In this document: piece after piece, positions 27,401 to 35,202 of the stretch
Position numbering within the stretch: position 1 is the stretch's first letter
Layout of the letters: every line of letters begins with the position of its first letter
NCBI RefSeq assembly: GCF_024346715.1
Contig: NZ_AP024853.1
Coordinates: forward strand, 1,736,001 to 1,800,000
Length of the DNA: 64,000 nt
Origin: Photobacterium swingsii
Lineage (GTDB): Bacteria > Pseudomonadota > Gammaproteobacteria > Enterobacterales > Vibrionaceae
Direction: 5' to 3'
The notes under the pieces: model-generated
What the model was told of the DNA's origin: nothing
Seen by the model: only the letters and a program-made list of their open reading frames with translations
Database searches by the model: none
Made by a program: the position numbers and the translations under genes

Positions 27401-27607
27401 TTCATCTTAGGTATCTTGCCGCTAATCTTCGCATCAGGTGCTGGTCACATTAGTCAGAACTCATTGGGTATTTCACTTACGGGGGGGCTGTTATGCGTGC
27501 TGTTAGCCGGTACTTTCTTGATCCCTGGTTTCTTCGCTCTTGTGCAGCGTAAGCGTGAGAAATTCCACGGTGGTTCAACCAAGCTAGTTAATCTTGATGA
27601 CGAGTAA
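24455..27607 (+). CDS. RND multidrug efflux pump, HAE1 (AcrB/MexB) family
   Basis: A 1050-aa inner membrane proton-driven exporter. It has 12 TM helices with two large periplasmic loops. The family start F-F-I-Q-R-P-K-F-A, proton-relay aspartates in G-I-V-V-D-D-A-I-L-V-I-E-N, and the Lys in A-A-K-N-A-I-L-I-V-E-F-A are all visible. Length and motifs match hydrophobic/amphiphilic drug pumps. The start has an AAGGAAG SD. It forms an operon with the adaptor lipoprotein upstream and ends at a strong terminator. Drug specificity cannot be read from sequence. Confidence 0.95.
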   Translation: MLSRFFIQRPKFALVISIIMTIAGAIALMNLPLAEYPQISPPSVNVTAYYSGASAEVVEEAVAAPIEASVNGVENMIYMSSKSANDGSYSLDVTFDIGTDPDMAQVNVQNRVSQIESKLPAEVRMVGVTVEKSSPDMLMVLNFYSPEGKYDDQFLINYINLNVKDQLARAKGISKVNVVGGGEYAMRVWLDPERMANLGLTTTDVTAALAEQNVQVAAGNIGAPPFNNPQEMQFSLVTKGRLESASEFEEIVLRADSDGSVVYLRDVARVELGKKFYTANGTFREKPASIVILSLQAGANALESGEAVMELLEKLSVNMPEGMTYETSYDTTLFVTESIKGVVTTLIEAILLVIAVTYMFLGSMRSTLIPVVAIPVSLIGTFAVMLVTGFTINTITLFGLILAIGIVVDDAILVIENVDTNMQRDPSLTPRQATLIAMKEVTGPIITSTIVLLAVFLPVAMLPGITGIMYRQFALTICISVVISSINALTLSPALCSLVLKQGGANTARWFQVFNKALDKITLKYGAIAGFLVRKVAILGTLFVLAVSAVTFLAKTTSTGFVPQEDKGIMLVNVQLPDAASLSRTEEVTLKLQKLINEEPSVEGITVANGYAFLTGAAASNGASMFIKLKPWGERNAMEGDHSAFAVINRVNARAAMEIPEAVVFAMGAPAVPGMGVASGFEFVLEDSLGRSRSDLAKVMGEVIQTANAQPEIAYTYSTFRANVPHYYIDVDRVKAKQLGVPLTEVFQTLQGNLGSMYVNDFTMYGKNFNVTVQADSDYRNTLDSLERFHVRSTAGDMIPLSTLVNVEQVFEPDVAWRYNMYRSTTIQGAPAPGYSSGDAIAAMERVAAEVLPQGYQYEWSGMSYQEVQAGNQAIYAFALALLFIYLFMVAQYESWSIPLAIILVVPVATLGSFLALSLTGTPLNLYAQIGLVLLIALAAKNAILIVEFAKIEREEKEMDIEQAAVRGGKLRFRAVNMTSWSFILGILPLIFASGAGHISQNSLGISLTGGLLCVLLAGTFLIPGFFALVQRKREKFHGGSTKLVNLDDE

Positions 27608-27644
27608 TCATCGAGTGTAATAAAGACAATACGTTAGGAATAAC

Positions 27645-27678
27645 AAAGGGCTTCACTATAGCGGTGAAGCCCTTTTTG
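27645..27678 (+). terminator. Terminator after the RND operon
   Basis: A 12-bp stem (27645-27656 with 27664-27675) and a 7-nt loop; the 3' arm merges into a five-T run. Confidence 0.88.
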
Positions 27679-27729
27679 TATCGATGCTATTGCTGTATGA
27701 ACTTATATTGTGTGCGCTAGGCGTATGGG

Positions 27730-27879
27730 CTAGGCATCATGGCAGATAATATTTAGCACAATGACACTGTCTTCAAGTTCAGTTGTCAGGTTGTCTACTG
27801 AGCAAAATGGCTCAGCTTGTTGAATCAGTAATTCATCTTCTGTGGGTGCAACGAAAGTTTCGCGCGTGATTGCATCCAT
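27730..27879 (-). CDS. Small acidic protein of unknown function
   Basis: A 49-aa frame with a very strong Shine-Dalgarno (AAGGAG, 7 nt before ATG), better than those of most neighbours. The in-frame extension to 27921 has no such signal. The product is acidic (many Glu and Asp, two Arg, no Lys), with two Cys (F-C-S and I-I-C-H-D near the end) and a hydrophobic C-terminal stretch. I see no signal peptide and recognise no family. It is monocistronic, convergent to the RND operon. A leader-plus-core peptide precursor is one conceivable reading, but no modifying enzyme is adjacent. Confidence 0.5.
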   Translation of the reverse strand: MDAITRETFVAPTEDELLIQQAEPFCSVDNLTTELEDSVIVLNIICHDA

Positions 27880-28098
27880 AACAATCTCCTTATGAGCATG
27901 CTTGTCTCTGCTTAGTAGCAAAAGAGCAGGTTGCGTCGCTCGTTAATTTTGTCTAATACTTATCAATAATCTGAATTATTTCTGATTAATATCTCATTTT
28001 TATGAAACTTTGCTCTGTATCTCAAAAATCATCGTGAATTGATGGATTTTTATACCTGTCTGGTTTGATATTCGTCCATGAGAGCGCTGTAAGTACGC

Positions 28099-29127
28099 TT
28101 ATGGGATCTGGATTTGACTGATGATAGGGCAGTGATCTGTGAGCTGGTATTGTCGCACATCTGCTTTAGGAAAAGGGTATTGTATAGCGAGTATCGGTGT
28201 GTGCTCATGTAGCTCGACTAAAGGTTCAGAAATAAAAATATGATCTATCAGGTGTTTATAACTGCGGTAGTGTATTTTCCCCTTTCGTTTCTGTTTGATA
28301 TAACAATCTGCAGGGGTGGACAGTGTGAGTGAGCGGACTTTCTGCCCTGAACGGTTAAGCTGAGCCTGAAGCCAAGTATTCTCATGGGATAAACGATAGT
28401 TAAAATCGCCTGCAATGATCAGGTATTGATCACTATGGTCTTCAATCCACTGAGCTAAGGTGCTGAGCTGGTGGATAAATATCTGGCAGGCAGTGGCTTT
28501 TTTATTTGTTGTTTTTGTTTGGCTAAGGTGCGTTTTATTGATCTTGTAGCAACCACTTTTGAGATGAATAGAAAGCAAGTGTACTGGTTGCGTGCTTGGT
28601 GATGACTGAAGCGTAATATAGCTGGCGTAGCGGAGTTTGCTGGGTTTGCCTTCGAGGTTTCTATTTACACTCGAAAGATCCTTAATGTCTTTTACTATTA
28701 GCCCATTGCGCACAGCAAAGCCCGTGTATTGATTTACGTCTTTAAAACGTTCAGCCGTTTTACTTTTTCTATCTGATAGGAAAAATTGGTAATCAGTACG
28801 GGGAACAACTTTATATAATGCATTGAGGCTATCAACTTCCTGAAAGGCAAGTACATCTGGAGATACATCGGCAAAGATACGAGCGAGAGCCTGGTAGTCT
28901 GCTGTATCACGGGGAGGGGCATATTTGAATGGGGTTAACGTTAACCATTCAAGATTCCAACTCATTAATGTAATGGCAGTGTTTTTGTCAGATTGAGCAT
29001 CAGGTCGTTTATTGCTAATTGGTTGTGGTGATGATGATCCCGCGTGATTGTCTGTGGGTAGCAGTACAGTCGTGGCAATACCCACGAAAGCTAATCCAAT
29101 AATCAGAAATATAAGATGCTTTTTCAT
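28099..29127 (-). CDS. Exported endonuclease/exonuclease/phosphatase-fold protein
   Basis: The 342-aa protein has a signal or anchor sequence at residues 5-24 and an EEP-fold hydrolase domain. The metal and catalytic motifs run in order: M-S-W-N-L-E-W-L, V-L-A-F-Q-E-V-D, I-A-G-D-F-N-Y-R, K-H-L-I-D-H-I-F, and T-D-H-C-P-I near the end (catalytic His). This arrangement fits Mg-dependent DNases and phosphodiesterases acting in the periplasm or outside the cell. I chose ATG 29127, where the hydrophobic leader begins; the longer frame to 29331 runs into the next gene. The substrate is not determined. It follows the MltF-type gene by about 100 bp on the same strand. Confidence 0.82.
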   Translation of the reverse strand: MKKHLIFLIIGLAFVGIATTVLLPTDNHAGSSSPQPISNKRPDAQSDKNTAITLMSWNLEWLTLTPFKYAPPRDTADYQALARIFADVSPDVLAFQEVDSLNALYKVVPRTDYQFFLSDRKSKTAERFKDVNQYTGFAVRNGLIVKDIKDLSSVNRNLEGKPSKLRYASYITLQSSPSTQPVHLLSIHLKSGCYKINKTHLSQTKTTNKKATACQIFIHQLSTLAQWIEDHSDQYLIIAGDFNYRLSHENTWLQAQLNRSGQKVRSLTLSTPADCYIKQKRKGKIHYRSYKHLIDHIFISEPLVELHEHTPILAIQYPFPKADVRQYQLTDHCPIISQIQIP

Positions 29128-29227
29128 TAGAACAGTGTAGGTTCTTATTTCCCGGTAAGCAGAACGACAGCCGTTTTTTGCGAGTTTATTCGCATTCGAT
29201 TTGATGCTTACTGATACTGTGTTTGGA

Positions 29228-30757
29228 TCAGCGACTTGGCATAATACGAGAGAGTTGGCGTTGACCTGCAATATTTTGTAAGGCGAAAATTTGCTTATAG
29301 ATGGTGTAGTAGCGGCTGATATTACCCACATACACTACAGGCTCTAACCCTATTTTTTTTCGAACGATGACTTCAACATTATTGAACCACTCATCACCAT
29401 TGAAACCCTGTTCGGTGGCGAGTTTGCGCATGCGCTTTATTCTACTCGGGCCCGCATTGTAGCTGGCGAGCGCGAAATACAGTTTGTTTACTTCATCAAT
29501 GTCTTCACTCTGGTAATAGCGTTCTAAAATGAAGTCCATGTATTTGACACCAGCGTGGATATTATTATCAATGTTGTAGATGTTAGGGATGTTGATATAA
29601 GGTTCTCTCGCAGTTTGTGGCAGTACCTGCATAATGCCAACGGCACCAGCATGAGAACGTTTTGATTGGTCAAACTGTGATTCTTGAAAGGCTTGGGCGG
29701 CAATGATTAACCAGTTAATGTCGTATTTGTCGCCATAACGCGTGAATCGTTTTTCGAGCTTTTTGAATTTTTTGATATTGTCCGGGCTGACTACTTTTTG
29801 AAACCACGCTTGGCTGTTGAGGTAACGGTTAAATATGACGTTGCCATTAAGTGTCCCACGTCGGTTGTTATCAACAAAGCCATTCACAATTTTGGCCAGT
29901 TCAGGGCTGTCTTTTCTGAACATCCAACCTATTTGGCCGCCAGTTCGGATAGGGGATTGTGTATGAACTTGTAGGTCGTCTGTGACTAAATCCCAAAATT
30001 CGGCTTTGTGGCTATCAAGCACCGTCATGGTGATCATGTTTGATTGGATCATTTTAAGCAGTTCGTAATCCTGCATGGTTTCTTCAATAAAGTGCACCTG
30101 CATTGGTGCTAACTCTTGCTGTTTTAATGCCCGATTAATTTTTCGAATGCTTTGATAATAGCTAGAACTCGGTCGAACCCACACATCTTGATTCGCGAGC
30201 TGTTCAAACCGTGTGATTGGCTTGGCTTTGTCTGAAGTGATGAAAACCTCGTCGATATCTTTCAATATTGGTGTGCTGAAATCGACTTTGTTTGCACGCT
30301 GGGTTGTGATGGTAAGGTTGGCTGCGGCAATATCGCCAATACCTGCGATGAGTGCAGGCATGAGTTGATCTCGGGCAATGGGAATAACGCTGAGGTGAAG
30401 CCGCTTATCGGTATGCTTAGCGAGGTATTTCTCGAATAAAATAAGCATTTCTGAGACTACTCCTTTGGGCTTGCCTTTATCGAGATAGTAAAAGCCGAGG
30501 TCTGCAGCAACCAATACACGGATGACGCCTTCATCTTTTATGGTATTGAGATCGCCTGTGTGACGAACCGTTGGTATAGGTGAAATCTCGATGGCTTTTG
30601 CTGTTGTCGTTAAGAGTGTGATGCTAATTAGCAGGAGGATAACGCCAGTAAACGCACACACAGTAGGTTTGATGGGAGATAAGTATGTGAGCGCGGCATT
30701 GCAAAGACGGTGAGGGGCATCATTGTGTGTATCGACAATATTCACAAGGTTCACCAT
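29228..30757 (-). CDS. MltF-type membrane-bound lytic transglycosylase
   Basis: A 509-aa envelope enzyme. A hydrophobic segment near residues 37-54 exports or anchors it. A type 3 solute-binding domain follows (about 70-330, D-E-G-V-I-R-V-L-V...), then a C-terminal lysozyme-like SLT domain. The SLT domain has the catalytic Glu in Q-A-F-Q-E-S-Q-F-D, then G-A-V-G-I-M-Q-V-L-P, A-G-V-K-Y and A-S-Y-N-A-G-P. It cleaves peptidoglycan glycan strands to 1,6-anhydro products. The two-domain layout is that of MltF. The N-terminus before the hydrophobic segment is unusually long, so the true start may be further in. Confidence 0.88.
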   Translation of the reverse strand: MVNLVNIVDTHNDAPHRLCNAALTYLSPIKPTVCAFTGVILLLISITLLTTTAKAIEISPIPTVRHTGDLNTIKDEGVIRVLVAADLGFYYLDKGKPKGVVSEMLILFEKYLAKHTDKRLHLSVIPIARDQLMPALIAGIGDIAAANLTITTQRANKVDFSTPILKDIDEVFITSDKAKPITRFEQLANQDVWVRPSSSYYQSIRKINRALKQQELAPMQVHFIEETMQDYELLKMIQSNMITMTVLDSHKAEFWDLVTDDLQVHTQSPIRTGGQIGWMFRKDSPELAKIVNGFVDNNRRGTLNGNVIFNRYLNSQAWFQKVVSPDNIKKFKKLEKRFTRYGDKYDINWLIIAAQAFQESQFDQSKRSHAGAVGIMQVLPQTAREPYINIPNIYNIDNNIHAGVKYMDFILERYYQSEDIDEVNKLYFALASYNAGPSRIKRMRKLATEQGFNGDEWFNNVEVIVRKKIGLEPVVYVGNISRYYTIYKQIFALQNIAGQRQLSRIMPSR

Positions 30758-30826
30758 CTTTAGCTATGAAGAATAACAACTGTGATTGTTCAGTCAGTAT
30801 AGTAAAGATGATTTTTCTGTAGTACG

Positions 30827-31939
30827 TCATGCCGTCGAATAAAGGAATTGGTTTCTCCCTGACTTTTTTGCAAGGTATAAATAATTATCGGCTTCTTTCA
30901 GCAAAGACTCTGGCCCTACATGCTGACGCCATTGTGCGATCCCTTGGCTTACTGTCACCCATTCACTCGTGCTTGAATCCGGGTGTAACATAGCAGCGTT
31001 AGCTAAGTTGGTTTGGATTCGTTTAACAACCTCAATAGTGCCAGCTATGTCGGTATTAGGAAGCAGCACCACAAACTCTTCTCCACCATAACGAGACACG
31101 CTATCTGTATGGCGCTTTAGACTCTTCTGGATAATAGCAGCAACCTTGCGAAGACATTTATCCCCTTCAACATGGCCGAGTTCATCGTTATAGCTCTTGA
31201 AATGATCAATATCGATCATCACTAACCCCAGTTCGCCTTGCGTGCGTTTGGTGTGCTGAAATTGTTTGTCTAACTCGTATTCAAAGAAGCGTCGATTGTT
31301 AATGTCTGTCAGCTGATCGCGTGACGCCATATCTGAGAGCTTTTTCATCAATCGTATATTTTCGTGATCTTTTTCGATGTTATTCGAAAACCAGCGATAC
31401 AGGATCCGCCGCCCAGACTCGACGACTAAGCAGGCCGCAATGAATTTTTCTGTCGGCAGGATGAAGCTGTTTTTTGATGAGAGAAAACTGATCACTGTGC
31501 TGACGAGCAAAATAGGAATAATCCCAGCATAAAACGCAGGACGATAAGAGAAAAAACCCAACAAAACGATCATTAGCATGATGTCGCTTAAAATGTCAGC
31601 TGCATCGTAATAATCCCCACCGATCGATATTAAGCTAATGATAGCTGCCCAACATGTACTGAATACGCCCGCGTAGCTAATACTGGCGAGCTTCCAGTGT
31701 TGCTGAAAGAAGGGGATGCTTAAGAATTTAGCGCCAAAGATAAAAATAAAGCTGTTAACGATCGTGAGAAGAAAAAAGTGATCGAAATAGCCATCCATGA
31801 TGTCCGTCTTATCTATGCGAAAAGAGAAGGTCATCATCAATAGGAAAAACAGCGATACAGCAGAAGCCCAACGAAACCCTGTTGATAGATTAGTAAGTGC
31901 AGCTTTGTCTACTCGAGCGGTTAGGCTGAGTTCATCCAT
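30827..31939 (-). CDS. Membrane-bound GGDEF diguanylate cyclase
   Basis: The 370-aa protein has about six hydrophobic segments in residues 25-185 and a GGDEF domain at about 205-368. The catalytic loop is G-G-E-E-F near residue 284, and R-H-T-D lies five residues before it as a product-inhibition site. Upstream D-x-L-T-D-I-N-N-R-R and D-I-D-H-F-K-S-Y-N-D complete the nucleotide/metal site, so it should make c-di-GMP. The membrane part has no sensor motif I can name. Monocistronic. Confidence 0.9.
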   Translation of the reverse strand: MDELSLTARVDKAALTNLSTGFRWASAVSLFFLLMMTFSFRIDKTDIMDGYFDHFFLLTIVNSFIFIFGAKFLSIPFFQQHWKLASISYAGVFSTCWAAIISLISIGGDYYDAADILSDIMLMIVLLGFFSYRPAFYAGIIPILLVSTVISFLSSKNSFILPTEKFIAACLVVESGRRILYRWFSNNIEKDHENIRLMKKLSDMASRDQLTDINNRRFFEYELDKQFQHTKRTQGELGLVMIDIDHFKSYNDELGHVEGDKCLRKVAAIIQKSLKRHTDSVSRYGGEEFVVLLPNTDIAGTIEVVKRIQTNLANAAMLHPDSSTSEWVTVSQGIAQWRQHVGPESLLKEADNYLYLAKKSGRNQFLYSTA

Positions 31940-32129
31940 GTAAAAAACATCCTAATAAAGTGTCTATCCATTCTACTTTATTTTAGAGATTGCAAGAATT
32001 TTTTTTGCTCAAAAGGTGGGTTGGAAGCGAATAAATTGTTTGACAAAAAGTGTCAGGAAATAAATTACATTTGGTTTTTAGGAGTAGGTCAAAATCATCG
32101 TTCGATCCCTATCCGCTCTTTGTAAAAAC

Positions 32130-32143
32130 TTGATATTGATCAA
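32130..32143. promoter_or_regulatory. FNR box upstream of nrdD
   Basis: TTGATATTGATCAA matches the FNR consensus TTGAT-N4-ATCAA exactly. Position and gene function (anaerobic dNTP synthesis) both support anaerobic activation. Confidence 0.85.
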
Positions 32144-32173
32144 TGTTTGTTTTCTCTAAATTCTGCCTAATAC

Positions 32174-32220
32174 GCACCATATATTGTAGTGGTTGTTTGT
32201 AAGACCCCTACATTTAGTGT
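32174..32220. promoter_or_regulatory. Tandem NrdR-type boxes upstream of nrdD
   Basis: Box 1 (32174-32189, core CCATATATTGT) and box 2 (32205-32220, core CTACATTTAGTGT) each match the 16-bp NrdR consensus (acaCwAtATaTwGtgt) at most core positions. Their starts are 31 bp apart, about three helical turns, the usual spacing of paired NrdR boxes. NrdR represses ribonucleotide reductase genes when dATP is plentiful. Confidence 0.7.
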
Positions 32221-32251
32221 TTTTGTGACAGTGTCATTATAGGAGTCTGCT

Positions 32252-34372
32252 GTGAACCCTGTTGTTATTAAGCGTGATGGATGCCGTGTACCTTTCGATG
32301 CATACCGTATTAAAGAGGCCGTGCTGAGTGCTGCTAAGTCAGTGGAAGTGATGGATCAAGCCTATGCTGCATCTGTTGCTGACGGTGTGCTTTCACAGTT
32401 TATGTCAGCAGAAGAAGTGGAAATTCACGCTATCCAAGATGCGGTTGAAAACCACCTAATGGCAGGACCACATAAAGAGGTGGCGCGTGCATACATTGAG
32501 TACCGTCACGACCGCGATCTTTCACGTGAAAAGAAAAGTCACCTAAATAATGAAATTCGTGGCCTGATTGAGCAGAGCAATGCTTCACTGCTAAATGAGA
32601 ACGCAAACAAAGACAGCAAAGTTATCCCAACTCAGCGTGATCTGCTGGCGGGTATTGTTGCTAAGCACTATGCAAAACAGCATCTGCTACCGCGAGATAT
32701 CGTTCAAGCTCATGAAAATGGTGATATTCACTACCATGACTTGGATTACTCACCGTTCTTCCCTATGTTCAACTGCATGTTGATCGATTTAGATGGCATG
32801 TTAACGCATGGCTTTAAAATGGGTAACGCAGAAATTGATACACCAAAATCAATTTCGACAGCAACAGCGGTAACAGCACAAATTATCGCGCAAGTGGCTA
32901 GCCACATTTACGGTGGTACAACCATCAACCGTATTGATGAGGTACTCGCACCCTTCGTGACTGTAAGCTACGAAAAACACCTAGCGGTTGCGGTCGAGTG
33001 GGAAATTGCTCAACCAGAAGAGTTTGCTAAAAAGCGCACAGAAAAAGAATGTTACGATGCATTCCAATCGCTTGAGTATGAAGTAAACACACTACATACC
33101 GCAAACGGTCAAACACCATTTGTGACATTTGGCTTTGGCTTGGGTACATCTTGGGAATCTCGTTTAATCCAACAATCTATCCTAAAGAATCGTATTGCTG
33201 GCCTAGGTAAAAACCGTAAAACAGCGGTATTCCCTAAATTGGTATTTGCAATCAAAGATGGCTTAAACCATAAAACAGGTGATGCGAACTACGATATCAA
33301 GCAACTTGCGCTTGAGTGTGCATCTAAGCGTATGTACCCAGATATTCTTAACTACGACAAAGTGGTTGAAGTAACGGGTTCATTTAAAACCCCTATGGGC
33401 TGTCGTAGCTTCTTAGGTGCTTACGAAGAAAATGGCCAGCTAGTGCACGAAGGTCGTAACAATATTGGTGTGGTTAGCCTTAACTTGCCGCGTATCGCGC
33501 TACAAGCGAAAGGTGATGAAAACCAATTCTTCACACTACTTGATGAGCGCCTAAAACTTGCTCGCCGTGCCCTAGAAACTCGTATCTCTCGCCTTGAAGG
33601 TGTGAAGGCTCGTGTTGCTCCTATCCTATATATGGAAGGTGCTTGTGGTGTGCGCTTGAATGCCGATGATAATGTGGCTGAAATTTTCAAAAATGGTCGT
33701 GCATCTATTTCACTGGGTTACATTGGTATCCATGAAACTATCAATGCTTTGTATGGTACAGACGAACATGTTTACGACAGCACAGAGCTACGTGACAAAG
33801 CGGTTGCTATCGTTCAACGTCTGAAAGACGCAACCGAGCAGTGGAAAAATGAAACAGGTTATGGCTTTAGCCTTTACAGTACACCAAGTGAAAACTTGTG
33901 TAGTCGTTTCTGTGCAATCGATACGAAAGAGTTTGGTTTGGTATCAGGCGTTACTGAAAAAGGGTACTACACCAACAGTTTCCACCTAGATGTCGAGAAG
34001 CAAGTTAACCCGTACGACAAAATTGACTTTGAAATGCCATACCCTGAAATCGCAAATGGTGGTTTCATTTGTTACGGCGAATACCCGAATATTCAACACA
34101 ATGTTGAAGCGTTAGAAAATGTATGGGATTACAGCTACAGCCGTGTTCCTTACTACGGTACGAATACTCCGATTGATGAGTGTTATGACTGTGGTTTTAC
34201 GGGTGAATTTGATTGTACGAGTAAAGGCTTTACTTGCCCTAAATGTGGTAACCACGAGCCATCTAAAGTATCAGTAACACGCCGTGTATGTGGTTACTTA
34301 GGTAGCCCAGATGCGCGTCCGTTTAACTTTGGTAAGCAAGAAGAAGTTAAACGTCGTGTTAAGCACATGTAG
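32252..34372 (+). CDS. nrdD: Anaerobic ribonucleoside-triphosphate reductase, large subunit
   Basis: A class III glycyl-radical enzyme (706 aa) that reduces NTPs to dNTPs without oxygen, with formate as reductant in the E. coli type. The N-terminal ATP-cone (V-I-K-R-D-G-C-R-V-P-F-D) gives allosteric control. The C-terminus has a four-Cys zinc site (C-Y-D-C...C-P-K-C) and the glycyl radical loop R-V-C-G-Y-L-G near residue 680. Codon use is biased to frequent codons, suggesting good expression. It is followed by nrdG after a hairpin, and its promoter has FNR and NrdR-type boxes. Confidence 0.96.
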   Translation: MNPVVIKRDGCRVPFDAYRIKEAVLSAAKSVEVMDQAYAASVADGVLSQFMSAEEVEIHAIQDAVENHLMAGPHKEVARAYIEYRHDRDLSREKKSHLNNEIRGLIEQSNASLLNENANKDSKVIPTQRDLLAGIVAKHYAKQHLLPRDIVQAHENGDIHYHDLDYSPFFPMFNCMLIDLDGMLTHGFKMGNAEIDTPKSISTATAVTAQIIAQVASHIYGGTTINRIDEVLAPFVTVSYEKHLAVAVEWEIAQPEEFAKKRTEKECYDAFQSLEYEVNTLHTANGQTPFVTFGFGLGTSWESRLIQQSILKNRIAGLGKNRKTAVFPKLVFAIKDGLNHKTGDANYDIKQLALECASKRMYPDILNYDKVVEVTGSFKTPMGCRSFLGAYEENGQLVHEGRNNIGVVSLNLPRIALQAKGDENQFFTLLDERLKLARRALETRISRLEGVKARVAPILYMEGACGVRLNADDNVAEIFKNGRASISLGYIGIHETINALYGTDEHVYDSTELRDKAVAIVQRLKDATEQWKNETGYGFSLYSTPSENLCSRFCAIDTKEFGLVSGVTEKGYYTNSFHLDVEKQVNPYDKIDFEMPYPEIANGGFICYGEYPNIQHNVEALENVWDYSYSRVPYYGTNTPIDECYDCGFTGEFDCTSKGFTCPKCGNHEPSKVSVTRRVCGYLGSPDARPFNFGKQEEVKRRVKHM

Positions 34373-34407
34373 TGCACTGATATATAAAGAAATACGTTAA
34401 ATCGAAT

Positions 34408-34440
34408 AAAAGAAGTGCCCCGTGCGCTTCTTTTGTTTTT
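34408..34440 (+). terminator. Hairpin between nrdD and nrdG
   Basis: An 11-bp stem with one G-T pair (34408-34418 with 34424-34434) is followed by GTTTTT. It lies inside the nrdD-nrdG pair and probably lowers nrdG transcript level or stabilises the nrdD message end. Confidence 0.7.
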
Positions 34441-34459
34441 CTAGCTGCGAGGAAACACT

Positions 34460-34930
34460 GTGCACTATCATAATTATTACCCTGTTGATGTTGTAAACGG
34501 CCCCGGTACACGTTGTACATTGTTTGTGTCTGGCTGTGTGCATCAGTGTCGTGGTTGCTATAACAAGAGCACATGGCGATTAGATAGCGGACATTTGTTT
34601 ACTCAGCAGATGGAAGATCGCGTTATCGCAGACTTGAATGACACCCGCATTAAACGTCGTGGTTTGTCGCTTTCTGGTGGTGATCCCTTGCATCCACAAA
34701 ACGTTGCCGCAGTACTTCAGTTGGTTAAACGTGTCCGCAGTGAATGTCCAGACAAGGACATTTGGTTATGGTCGGGATACTTACTCAATGAACTCAGTGA
34801 TGAGCAACAAGCTGTGATTGATTTAGTTGATGTGATGATTGACGGAAAATTTGAGCAAGATAAGCACGATCCATCGTTGGTTTGGCGAGGTAGCGAGAAC
34901 CAAGTTATTCATCATTTTAAAAACTTATAA
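34460..34930 (+). CDS. nrdG: Anaerobic ribonucleotide reductase activating protein
   Basis: A radical-SAM activase (156 aa) that installs the glycyl radical on NrdD. The [4Fe-4S] motif is C-V-H-Q-C-R-G-C (CxxxCxxC) near residue 26, followed by S-L-S-G-G-D-P for SAM binding. The length is typical. The start is GTG with a GAGGAAA SD 8 nt upstream. It lies 87 bp after nrdD across an internal hairpin. Confidence 0.95.
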   Translation: MHYHNYYPVDVVNGPGTRCTLFVSGCVHQCRGCYNKSTWRLDSGHLFTQQMEDRVIADLNDTRIKRRGLSLSGGDPLHPQNVAAVLQLVKRVRSECPDKDIWLWSGYLLNELSDEQQAVIDLVDVMIDGKFEQDKHDPSLVWRGSENQVIHHFKNL

Positions 34931-35129
34931 ATCATCCTTTTTGGTGGTAATTTGACCAGAAGGTGCGAAAACTAAAAAGTTATCCACTGTTTCTGTGTAT
35001 AACAAAGGGGATTACTATCGTGAACTCGCCTTTATTAACATAGAAGCCTCATTTTTGGTTCAGTAAGCGGTTATAAATTCAACGTATTTTTTAACGGTGG
35101 CTGCTGTGCGTGGATGTTATCGTTAAATA

Positions 35130-35163
35130 AAAAAGCGCCAATCAGCAATGATAGGCGCTTTTT
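35130..35163. terminator. Bidirectional terminator between nrdG and sulfatase 1
   Basis: The stem AAAAGCGCC (35131-35139) / GGCGCTTTT (35154-35162), with an inner 4-bp extension and a GCAA loop, has T/A runs on both sides. It marks the left border of the sulfatase locus. Confidence 0.85.
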
Positions 35164-35202
35164 ATTATCATCTATTGCTAGACGTAATTGGCTGATTGGC
35201 GA

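Larger units (their letters stand above)
31940..32251. other. nrdDG promoter region
   Basis: A 312-bp intergenic region. The half nearer nrdD carries an FNR box and two NrdR-type boxes (listed separately). No ORF is credible here. Confidence 0.7.

Noticed and set aside
29128..29331. N-terminal extension of the EEP-fold protein into the MltF-type gene
   Set aside because: The hydrophobic leader begins at 29127, and the extension overlaps the neighbouring coding end.
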